DNA of 29,103 bases from the NCBI GenBank assembly GCA_900319895.1, contig ONQK01000029.1:1-29103 (forward strand). Direction: 5' to 3'. The position numbers and the translations under genes were made by a program. The DNA comes from an uncultured Prevotella sp. GTDB lineage: Bacteria > Bacteroidota > Bacteroidia > Bacteroidales > Bacteroidaceae. Each line of letters begins with the position of its first letter. Position 1 is the first letter of the stretch. A model generated the notes under the pieces. That model did not search any database. It had not been told where the DNA came from and was given only the letters and a program-made list of their open reading frames with translations. Positions 1 to 7,039 of the stretch are shown here, piece after piece.

Positions 1-22
1 AGGTATAATAAAAAAAGTTTTT

Positions 23-30
23 TACATTTG
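23..30 (+). promoter_or_regulatory. Probable -7 element of the topA promoter
   Basis: TACATTTG matches the Bacteroidetes -7 consensus TAnnTTTG and lies 26 bp before the topA ATG. The expected -33 TTTG would fall at or before the left edge of the window, so only half of the promoter can be judged. Confidence 0.4.
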
Positions 31-56
31 CGCACTGAATTTAAAATTTAGATGGA

Positions 57-2363
57 ATGTCAAAAAATCTTGTCATAGTAGAAAGCCCCGCAAAGGCCAA
101 AACCATAGAAAAGTTTTTAGGAAAAGACTATAAAGTGATGTCTTCATACGGTCACATCCGTGACCTGAAGAAACGCAACATCAGTATTGACATGCAAAAT
201 CTTGAGCCGGAATACGAAGTTCCAACTGAAAAGCGCAAGATGGTTGACGATCTCAAGGAACAAGCAGAAAAAGCAGAAAGCGTTTGGCTCGCATCCGATG
301 AGGACCGCGAAGGAGAAGCGATTTCCTGGCACCTTTGCGAAGTCCTGGGGCTTGACGAAGACAAAACCAACCGCATTGTCTTTCATGAAATCACCAAAAA
401 CGCGATTTTAGAGGCCATCGCCCATCCGCGCCGGTTGGACATGAACTTGGTCAATGCCCAGCAGGCACGCCGTGTCCTAGACCGTTTGGTGGGATTCAAG
501 CTCTCACCGGTGCTGTGGAAGAAGGTCAAGCCATCACTTTCTGCCGGCCGCGTGCAGAGCGTCGCCGTCCGCTTGATTGTAGAGCGTGAACGCGAGATAG
601 AAGCTTTCGCCCATGAGCGCTACTATCGACTTAACGCCGTTTTCAAAGCCAATGACAATGGCAAAGAAGTAGAGATGAAAGCGGAATTGGACACACGCTT
701 CAAAATGCGGGCCGAGGCACAAGATTTCCTTTTGAGACATGAATACGCAGACCATACCGTGGAAAACTTGGTGAAGAAGCCGCTCACCAGGATGCCCGCA
801 CCGCCTTTCACGACCTCGACTTTGCAACAAGAGGCCGCACGCAAGCTCGGGCTGACAGTTAGCCAGACCATGGCACTGGCACAACGTCTGTACGAAAACG
901 GATTCATCACCTATATGCGTACCGACTCGGTCAATCTCTCCAATTTCTGCAAATCGGCATGCCAAGAAACAATCAAGAAACTGTATGGCGAGAAATACAG
1001 CAGCCAACGCGATTACAAGACCCACTCCAAAGGAGCGCAGGAGGCACACGAGGCCATCCGACCTACGGACATGGCCAACCAATCAATTGTCGCAACGGCC
1101 CAAGAAAAACGCCTCTACGAGCTAATCTGGAAACGCACGCTGGCCTCCCAAATGGCAAATGCAGAGGTTGAAAAAACCACGATTACCATTAAGACCAGCG
1201 CCTCGTCGCATCTATTCACCGTAAGCGGAGAGACAGTTACTTTTGACGGGTTCCTGAAAGTTTACAGAGAGTCAACCGACGACGACGAAGTAAAAGGGAA
1301 AGACAAGTCGAAAACACTTCCCAACCTTCAAATAGGCGATGAGCTATTGTGCAAAGAGATGACCTCAACAGAACGTACCGCCCAGCCCCCCGCCCGCTAT
1401 TCTGAAGCCAGCCTGGTGCATAAACTCGAAGAACTAGGCATCGGGCGACCATCGACCTATGCGCCGACCATCAGCACCATACAGCAGCGCCAATATGTAC
1501 AAAAAGGCGAGAAAAAAGCAGATGAACGTTCTTATATCGTAGAAACCGTCAAGAACGGGAAATTGAGCTACAAGACCAAGCACGAATTAGTAGCCGGAGA
1601 CAAAGGGAAACTGCTGCCTACTGATGTGGGCATCGTGGTCAACGATTATTTGGTGGAAAATTTCCCCGTCATCCTCGACTACAACTTTACGGCAAACGTA
1701 GAGCAAGAATTCGACAGCATCGCCTCAGGAAAAGCGAAGTGGACAGCCATCATAAGCGATTTCTACAAGGAATTCGAACCCATGGTAGACGCTGCCATCA
1801 CCACCCATACAGTCCATAAGGCAGGCGAGCGCGTCCTGGGCACAGACCCCGCTTCTGGGAAACCCGTTTCGGTCAAGATCGGACGCTTCGGGCCAGTAGC
1901 ACAAATAGGCAGTGCCGACGACGAGGAAAAGCCGCGCTTCGCACACATCCCGTCAGAGAAGAACCTCTCGACCATCACCTTGGAAGAGACACTGGACTTG
2001 TTCCGGCTTCCACGGATCATTGGAGAATACGAAGGCCAGGAAGTGACCATCGGGACAGGCCGTTTTGGCCCTTATGTGCTCTACGACAAGAAATTCACCT
2101 CTTTGCCCAAAGAGTTCGACCCCCTGACCATCACCCTGGAAGAGGCCATGAAAGTCATCGAAGACAAACGTAAACAAGAAGAGCAGAAGCACATCAAAAT
2201 ATTCGACGGAGAGGATAAGATCGAGATTCTCAACGGCCGTTACGGCCCATACATCGTCTATGGAGGCAAAAACTATCGTATGCCGAAAAACCTGCACGAA
2301 AAAGCAGCAGAGCTGACATATGAGGAATGTATGAAAATCGTCAACTCGGCGAAAAAAAAGTGA
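57..2363 (+). CDS. topA: DNA topoisomerase I (type IA)
   Basis: This enzyme relaxes negatively supercoiled DNA by passing one strand through a transient single-strand break. The 768-residue product opens with a TOPRIM domain: the invariant Glu is residue 9 in VIVESPAKAK, and the acidic triad D81-D83-E85 sits in ASDEDREGEA. The active-site tyrosine is Y286 in GFITYMRTDS, the residue that links to the 5' phosphate in this family. The C-terminal third has no four-cysteine zinc fingers like those of E. coli TopA. It carries instead three GRFGP/GRYGP repeats spaced about 60 residues apart (near residues 609, 668 and 728), as is usual in Bacteroidetes. The ATG follows a TAnnTTTG element, and the gene is complete. 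Its stop lies 6 bp before aroK, so the two genes are probably co-transcribed. Confidence 0.97.
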   Translation: MSKNLVIVESPAKAKTIEKFLGKDYKVMSSYGHIRDLKKRNISIDMQNLEPEYEVPTEKRKMVDDLKEQAEKAESVWLASDEDREGEAISWHLCEVLGLDEDKTNRIVFHEITKNAILEAIAHPRRLDMNLVNAQQARRVLDRLVGFKLSPVLWKKVKPSLSAGRVQSVAVRLIVEREREIEAFAHERYYRLNAVFKANDNGKEVEMKAELDTRFKMRAEAQDFLLRHEYADHTVENLVKKPLTRMPAPPFTTSTLQQEAARKLGLTVSQTMALAQRLYENGFITYMRTDSVNLSNFCKSACQETIKKLYGEKYSSQRDYKTHSKGAQEAHEAIRPTDMANQSIVATAQEKRLYELIWKRTLASQMANAEVEKTTITIKTSASSHLFTVSGETVTFDGFLKVYRESTDDDEVKGKDKSKTLPNLQIGDELLCKEMTSTERTAQPPARYSEASLVHKLEELGIGRPSTYAPTISTIQQRQYVQKGEKKADERSYIVETVKNGKLSYKTKHELVAGDKGKLLPTDVGIVVNDYLVENFPVILDYNFTANVEQEFDSIASGKAKWTAIISDFYKEFEPMVDAAITTHTVHKAGERVLGTDPASGKPVSVKIGRFGPVAQIGSADDEEKPRFAHIPSEKNLSTITLEETLDLFRLPRIIGEYEGQEVTIGTGRFGPYVLYDKKFTSLPKEFDPLTITLEEAMKVIEDKRKQEEQKHIKIFDGEDKIEILNGRYGPYIVYGGKNYRMPKNLHEKAAELTYEECMKIVNSAKKK

Positions 2364-2369
2364 TGGCAG

Positions 2370-2897
2370 ATGATTAGAATCATCATCGTTGGATACATGG
2401 CTGCCGGAAAGACCACACTGGGCAGGCAACTCGCCAAAGAGATGAGCCTCTCTTTCTACGACTTGGATGTCTACATCGAAAACAGAATGCATAAGACCAT
2501 CAGCCAACTGTTCATCGAAAGAGGCGAACAAGGATTTCGGGAAATTGAGCAGAAAATGCTTCATGAAGTCGCCGAATTTGAAGACGTAGTCATCAGCTGC
2601 GGCGGCGGAACCCCGTGCTTCTTCGACAACATGGAATACATCAACCAGCAAGGCGAAAGCATTTACCTCAAAGCCTCCCCGAAAACCATCATAGAGCACA
2701 TGGGGCTTAACACAAAGAACCGCCCCTTGATGCAGGGGAAGACCGAGGAGGAAAGCCTGGCATTCGTCGAACAACATCTGGCAGAACGCGAACCCCATTA
2801 CGCCAAGGCACAAAAAACGCTCAACATAGACCTGCTCAACTCGTATGAGAAAATCAAAACTGCGGTTGAGCAGCTCAAAATACTTATCCACTCATAA
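2370..2897 (+). CDS. aroK: Shikimate kinase
   Basis: Shikimate kinase phosphorylates shikimate at the 3-hydroxyl with ATP, the fifth step of chorismate and aromatic amino acid synthesis in the cytoplasm. The 175-residue product has the family's normal length. It shows the P-loop GYMAAGKTT (residues 8-16), the DLD motif at 31-33, the shikimate-contacting arginine R57 in FREIE, the GGG glycine triplet at 78-80, and the lid-region arginine R118 in KNRPL. An ATG 8 bp upstream (2362) is out of frame and stops after four codons, so 2370 is the start. The gene lies 6 bp after topA and 39 bp before speA with no terminator between, which suggests one transcript. Confidence 0.95.
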   Translation: MIRIIIVGYMAAGKTTLGRQLAKEMSLSFYDLDVYIENRMHKTISQLFIERGEQGFREIEQKMLHEVAEFEDVVISCGGGTPCFFDNMEYINQQGESIYLKASPKTIIEHMGLNTKNRPLMQGKTEEESLAFVEQHLAEREPHYAKAQKTLNIDLLNSYEKIKTAVEQLKILIHS

Positions 2898-2936
2898 AAA
2901 TCCAATTCCCCAAAACATCAAAAATGTCAGTCAACA

Positions 2937-4829
2937 ATGAAAAAATGGACGATTGAAGACTCAAAGGAACTCTATAACATCAACGGTTGGGGCGTTCCTT
3001 ATTTCGGTATCAACGACAACGGAAACGTCTGCGTTACACCATGCTCCGAAAAAGCGGAGATCGACCTCCATGAAGTGATGAACGAGCTTTCATTGCGCGA
3101 CGTGTCGGCCCCCGTATTGCTGCGCTTCCCAGACATTCTGGACAATCGTATTGAACGAACCTCAAATTGCTTCAAAATAGCATCAAAAGAATATGACTAC
3201 AAGGGAGAAAACTTCATCATCTACCCCATTAAAGTCAATCAAATGCAGCCCGTAGTAGAAGAAATCATCTCACACGGACGAAAATTCAACCTCGGACTGG
3301 AGGCCGGGTCAAAACCCGAGCTGCACGCCGTCATCGCCGTACAGTGCCAAAGCGACTCCCTCATCATTTGCAACGGCTACAAAGACCAGAGCTACATCGA
3401 GCTGGCTCTACTGGCTCAAAAAATGGGAAAACGAATCTTTATTGTCGTCGAAAAACTCAACGAACTCGAAATCATAGCCAAAGCCGCCAAGAAACTGAAT
3501 GTGAAACCCAATCTGGGCATACGCATCAAGCTGGCATCCAGCGGATCAGGAAAATGGGAGGAAAGCGGAGGAGATGCCAGCAAGTTCGGACTCACAAGCT
3601 CAGAATTGCTCCGTGCCCTGGAAATCCTGGACAAAAAAGGACTACACGACTCACTGCGGCTCATCCACTTCCACATCGGCAGCCAAATCACCAAAATCCG
3701 ACGCATCCAGGCAGCACTAAGAGAAGCATCCCAATTCTATGTACAACTACATAAAATGGGATACAACGTCGATTTCGTCGACTGCGGAGGCGGCCTCGGC
3801 GTCGACTACGACGGAACGCGATCGCCCAGCAGCGAGAGCTCGGTCAATTACTCCATACAAGAATATGTGAACGACTGTATCTATACCTTCGTAGATGCAG
3901 CCAACAACAACGGCATTGCCCACCCCAACCTCATCACAGAAAGTGGGCGCTCGCTGGCAGCACACCACAGCGTACTGGTCATTGACGTACTGGAAACCAC
4001 CAAGCTGCCTGAGATGTCGGAAGAATTCGAGCCTGCAGAAGACGCACATAAACTGGTGAAAGACCTCTATGAAATATGGGACAACCTCAATCCAAGAACC
4101 ATGTTGGAAGACTGGCATGACGCAGAACAGATTAGAGAGGAGGCGCTCGACCTTTTCAGCCACGGTATCATCGGACTGCAAGCACGCGCAGCAGTAGAAG
4201 GTATGTATTGGAGCGTCTGCAGAGAAGTCAACAACCTCGCAAAAACGCTGAAACACACACCCGAAGAGCTGAAAAAGCTGGATAAATTACTGGCAGACAA
4301 ATACTTCTGCAATTTCTCGCTATTCCAATCGCTCACCGACTCCTGGGCCATCGACCAACTCTTCCCAATCGTCCCCATACAGCGGCTAGACGAGCGCCCG
4401 ACACGCAATGCAACCATTCAAGACATCACATGCGATAGCGACGGGAAAATCACGAACTTCGTCACCAACCGCAACATGTCGCATGTACTACCCGTACATA
4501 CACTGCATAAAGGCGAGCCCTATTATCTCGGAATATTCCTCGTAGGCGCATACCAAGAAATCCTAGGCGACATGCACAACCTCTTTGGAGACACCAACGC
4601 CGTGCATATCTCCATCAAAGACGGGAAATACCACATCGACCAAATCTTCGACGGAGAAACCATCGAGGACATGCTCGATTATGTACAATACAATCCTAAA
4701 AAACTAGTAAGACAGCTCGAAATCTGGGTCGCAAAAAGCGTCAAAGCCGGAAAAATCTCGTTAGACGAAGGAAAAGAGTTCCTCAACAACTATCGCTCCG
4801 GACTCTATGGATACACCTACTTAGAATAA
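2937..4829 (+). CDS. speA: Biosynthetic arginine decarboxylase
   Basis: This PLP enzyme converts arginine to agmatine, the first step of the agmatine route to putrescine and spermidine. At 630 residues the product has the length of the fold-III (alanine-racemase-like barrel) SpeA family. The PLP lysine is K99 in IYPIKVNQMQ. The glycine-rich phosphate-binding segment DCGGGLGVDYDG is at residues 282-293, and HFHIGSQ lies before it, as expected. A nearby ATG at 2924 is out of frame, so 2937 is the natural start. No agmatine deiminase or carbamoylputrescine amidase gene is adjacent. It is the last gene of the topA-aroK-speA group and is followed by hairpins at 4837-4861 and 4875-4909. Confidence 0.95.
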   Translation: MKKWTIEDSKELYNINGWGVPYFGINDNGNVCVTPCSEKAEIDLHEVMNELSLRDVSAPVLLRFPDILDNRIERTSNCFKIASKEYDYKGENFIIYPIKVNQMQPVVEEIISHGRKFNLGLEAGSKPELHAVIAVQCQSDSLIICNGYKDQSYIELALLAQKMGKRIFIVVEKLNELEIIAKAAKKLNVKPNLGIRIKLASSGSGKWEESGGDASKFGLTSSELLRALEILDKKGLHDSLRLIHFHIGSQITKIRRIQAALREASQFYVQLHKMGYNVDFVDCGGGLGVDYDGTRSPSSESSVNYSIQEYVNDCIYTFVDAANNNGIAHPNLITESGRSLAAHHSVLVIDVLETTKLPEMSEEFEPAEDAHKLVKDLYEIWDNLNPRTMLEDWHDAEQIREEALDLFSHGIIGLQARAAVEGMYWSVCREVNNLAKTLKHTPEELKKLDKLLADKYFCNFSLFQSLTDSWAIDQLFPIVPIQRLDERPTRNATIQDITCDSDGKITNFVTNRNMSHVLPVHTLHKGEPYYLGIFLVGAYQEILGDMHNLFGDTNAVHISIKDGKYHIDQIFDGETIEDMLDYVQYNPKKLVRQLEIWVAKSVKAGKISLDEGKEFLNNYRSGLYGYTYLE

Positions 4830-4874
4830 AAACACCTTGTTGGAAGCAGTGACACCAACAAAAAAATGACACAA

Positions 4875-4909
4875 AATGCCGTAGCCCGAAAATCCCGGGC
4901 CACGGCATT
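4875..4909 (+). terminator. Hairpin, possible terminator after speA
   Basis: The arms AATGCCGT/ACGGCATT and GCCCG/CGGGC pair around one A/C mismatch with a 7-nt loop. No clear T-run follows on the plus strand, so termination is uncertain. A weaker 7-bp stem (TTGTTGG/CCAACAA, 4837-4861) lies just before it. Confidence 0.5.
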
Positions 4910-4942
4910 CATATATACAATCCCAATTTAACACCAACCAAC

Positions 4943-4973
4943 TTTGCTCACTCAAAATAAATTTGTACCTTTG
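4943..4973 (+). promoter_or_regulatory. Bacteroidetes-type promoter for the ECF sigma operon
   Basis: TTTG at 4943-4946 and TACCTTTG at 4966-4973 are separated by 19 bp. This is an exact match to the housekeeping consensus TTTG-N19-21-TAnnTTTG. Transcription would start near 4980 and leave a leader of about 90 nt before the sigma factor ATG. Confidence 0.65.
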
Positions 4974-5070
4974 TCAAAAGATAAATTCAACAAATCGTTT
5001 TAAAAAACGAAAAAAAGCAACTTTCACTGTAACTTCTCACCACACATAATCGTCTCTATAATAGAACAAA

Positions 5071-5583
5071 ATGAAAAAAGTCAGTTTTCGGGAAGATATC
5101 CTGCCACTCAAAAACGAGCTCTACAGGCTTGCCCTGCGCATCACCATGAGCCGTGAAGAAGCAGAAGACATCGTACAAGAAACACTGATCAAAGTCTGGA
5201 ACAGGCGCAAGCGGTGGGAAGAGATAGACTCCATGGAGGCCTTCTGCCTTACCATCTGCAGAAACCTGGCACTCGACAGCATCAAGCGAAAGGGCAACCA
5301 GCTAGAATACCTTGACGAGACAACTTGTCAACAACCAACCACGCTTGCCAGCCCCTACGAAAAAATGCTGCAAAAAGACAGGATGGAACTGATTGGCACT
5401 TTCATCAACACCCTTCCGGAAAAACAGAAAAGCTGCATGCAGCTAAGAGACTTTGAAGGAAGAAGCTACAAAGAAATTGCCCAAATCATGGACATCTCTG
5501 AAGACCAAGTAAAAGTCAACATATTCAGGGCGCGACAGACCCTAAAAAACAAGTTGCAGAACATCGGAAAAAATGGACTATAA
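5071..5583 (+). CDS. ECF-family RNA polymerase sigma factor
   Basis: The 170-residue product is a two-domain sigma-70 family factor that would direct RNA polymerase to a specific promoter set. Region 2 spans about residues 12-75, with the core-binding segment EEAEDIVQETLIKVW at 29-43 and AFCLTICRNLALDSIKRK behind it. Region 4 spans about 112-160 and has the LPEKQK start and the helix-turn-helix SYKEIAQIMDISEDQVKVN. Regions 1 and 3 are absent, as in ECF factors. The gene ends inside the next one (11-nt overlap), which implies translational coupling with a membrane protein that is probably its anti-sigma factor. No SusCD/TonB or FecR gene is adjacent, so the regulon cannot be guessed from context. 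Confidence 0.9.
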   Translation: MKKVSFREDILPLKNELYRLALRITMSREEAEDIVQETLIKVWNRRKRWEEIDSMEAFCLTICRNLALDSIKRKGNQLEYLDETTCQQPTTLASPYEKMLQKDRMELIGTFINTLPEKQKSCMQLRDFEGRSYKEIAQIMDISEDQVKVNIFRARQTLKNKLQNIGKNGL

Positions 5584-6040
5584 ATACATCGAACAATTAT
5601 TGGCACGTTATTGGCAATGCGATACGACACTCGAAGAAGAACGCATCTTGCGCACATTCTTCAGTCAAGACAACATACCCGTATGGCTCCTCCCATACAA
5701 GGATTTATTCGCCTATCAACAAACGGCACAGACAGAAGACATACTGTCCGAAGAATTTGACTTTAGAATCCTGGGACAAACCCAGGAGGTCGAAGTGGTC
5801 AAGGCACAAAGCATCACCATTTCACGACGCTTGAAACCATTGTTCAGAGCAGCGGCCACCGTAGCCATCATCTTGACTATCGGCAACGCCCTGCAAGCAC
5901 CGTTCAACAAGACCAACAGCCAGCCACAGCCCTCCGCAGGCATAGAACAGACAGGCGTCTTGACCGTGGCAATGGGCGGAGACACGATAAAAGCCGATAC
6001 GGCAAAAACCGTACAAAGCATACCGGTGATTATGCAATAG
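5573..6040 (+). CDS. Probable anti-sigma factor, single-pass membrane protein
   Basis: The 155-residue product has a soluble, acidic N-terminal part (1-85; the opening MDYKYIEQLLARYWQCDTT is a pattern I recall beside Bacteroidales ECF sigma genes). One hydrophobic segment at about 90-108 follows basic residues (SRRLKPLFR), and a short polar, proline- and threonine-rich C-terminal tail would be periplasmic. This layout, and the 11-nt overlap with the sigma gene, fit a membrane-tethered anti-sigma factor. No FecR domain or zinc-binding (HxxxCxxC) anti-sigma motif is visible, so the role rests on position and topology. It is the last gene before a strong terminator. Confidence 0.7.
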   Translation: MDYKYIEQLLARYWQCDTTLEEERILRTFFSQDNIPVWLLPYKDLFAYQQTAQTEDILSEEFDFRILGQTQEVEVVKAQSITISRRLKPLFRAAATVAIILTIGNALQAPFNKTNSQPQPSAGIEQTGVLTVAMGGDTIKADTAKTVQSIPVIMQ

Positions 6041-6124
6041 AAATTTCTAGCTTTCTCAAAATAATAAATTGTTTAATAAAACACCTTAGAAACTGAGAAG
6101 TTTCATCTTAAAATTTGAATCAGG

Positions 6125-6158
6125 AAAGAGGGACGCTCCATACGAGCGCCCTCTTTTT
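6125..6158 (+). terminator. Rho-independent terminator of the sigma/anti-sigma operon
   Basis: AAAGAGGG and CGCTC pair with GAGCG and CCCTCTTT around a 5-nt loop, a 13-bp stem with one bulged A. A T-run follows. A smaller perfect hairpin with a GAGA loop (6089-6104) lies between the stop codon and this terminator. Confidence 0.85.
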
Positions 6159-6257
6159 GTTGAGGAAAGGGATAGGATGGCAGAGAACAACACAAAAGAA
6201 ATCTGAAAGTAAAAAAGACATGGCAGGATGGTGAAAATCAGCGCAAAAAGACTTTGC

Positions 6258-6313
6258 GAACAAACAATAGTTTTCATCTGCATACGAACAAATAATGGTT
6301 TTCATCTGCATAC
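6258..6313. repeat. 28-bp tandem duplication
   Basis: Two adjacent 28-bp units (6258-6285 and 6286-6313) match at 26 positions. Both end in TTTTCATCTGCATAC. The period is not a multiple of three, and no credible gene spans it. Confidence 0.9.
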
Positions 6314-6463
6314 AAAATGTCAAAATAACTTCCCCCAAATGACTTCAATGCTTCAAAAAATCATTCAAATGGCATGAATGATGGATATGCCTCCAAAAGC
6401 AGCCAGAACTGCACCCGCCTTCACCGACGCCCTTGTTTGCCCCTGAATGAATACACCCCAAAA

Positions 6464-6513
6464 AAAGTTGTAGGAGATACCTCAAATCAAAGTTGTAGGA
6501 AATGCCTCAAAAA
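6464..6513. repeat. 25-bp tandem duplication
   Basis: Two adjacent units (6464-6488 and 6489-6513) begin with AAAGTTGTAGGA and share CCTCAAA. They match at 21 of the first 23 positions. The 25-bp period argues against a coding repeat. Confidence 0.85.
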
Positions 6514-6932
6514 AGAGGAAAATTCCCCAAAAAGAACGTTGCGGCAAAAAATTGTCCGCAACGCACTAGCTATGATTACAAAAAAGTTTTTCACCTTAGG
6601 GTTCACACCCTTAACTTAATCCTATAATTACAATCTAAATTACCACTTCTGGTATTTGTAAGACCTAAACCATTAACTACTAACCTAAACAATCTATTAT
6701 AACTTTTTTGTATATGCAAAATTACATATATTGTATAAACAACAAGAAATAAAATGTTGGATTTTTGTTCATTTTCGATCATTTTCTTGACATAAATCAA
6801 TTTACACTAACCAAAACCGCTTTCAAAATGTCAATTAAAACACAAAAAAACATTCAAAATGTCAACAACCAGGTGTTTTATCGCTCTATTTGTCAAATTT
6901 TACTCTTTCAGATACAGTTTTTTGGAATTTTC

Positions 6933-6965
6933 TATGTTTTAAATGGAATTTTATTTGTATATTTG
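6933..6965 (+). promoter_or_regulatory. Candidate promoter for the BspA-like gene
   Basis: TATATTTG at 6958-6965 matches TAnnTTTG exactly. The best -33 candidate is TATG at 6933-6936, 21 bp upstream, a three-of-four match. The leader to the ATG at 7040 would be about 65-70 nt. Confidence 0.5.
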
Positions 6966-7039
6966 TAGGCAATAGTGTTATTATACAGAAAAAAGAAATC
7001 AGAGGATTTTCCCATTGATTCAGGTTGATATTTATTGAT

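Larger units (their letters stand above)
6159..7039. other. AT-rich non-coding gap with short repeats and hairpins
   Basis: No open reading frame here is convincing. The stretch holds a 28-bp tandem duplication (6258-6313), a 25-bp tandem duplication (6464-6513), a perfect 8-bp hairpin (CGTTGCGG 6537-6544 with CCGCAACG 6556-6563) and a small dyad AGGGT-tcac-ACCCT near 6598-6611. The 13-mer TTCAAAATGTCAA occurs at 6822-6834 and 6853-6865, and its 11-base core also at 6313-6323. Composition becomes very AT-rich after about 6600. It ends with the promoter of the leucine-rich-repeat gene. It could be a decayed accessory gene or repeat element plus a long regulatory region. Confidence 0.6.

Noticed and set aside
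1953..2891. 312-codon minus-strand frame opposite topA and aroK
   Set aside because: It is antisense to two unmistakable genes, has a Phe/Val-rich shadow-like composition and no recognisable domain.
6374..6619. 81-codon plus-strand frame in the gap after the sigma operon
   Set aside because: It runs through a 25-bp tandem repeat out of phase with codons and across a hairpin; no promoter or terminator fits.
6765..6968. 67-codon plus-strand frame before the LRR gene
   Set aside because: AT-rich composition, and it spans the LRR gene's promoter; no sign of coding selection.
7025..7039. TTG start for the LRR lipoprotein
   Set aside because: The ATG at 7040 gives a standard lipoprotein signal peptide, and the extra residues add acidic Asp before it.
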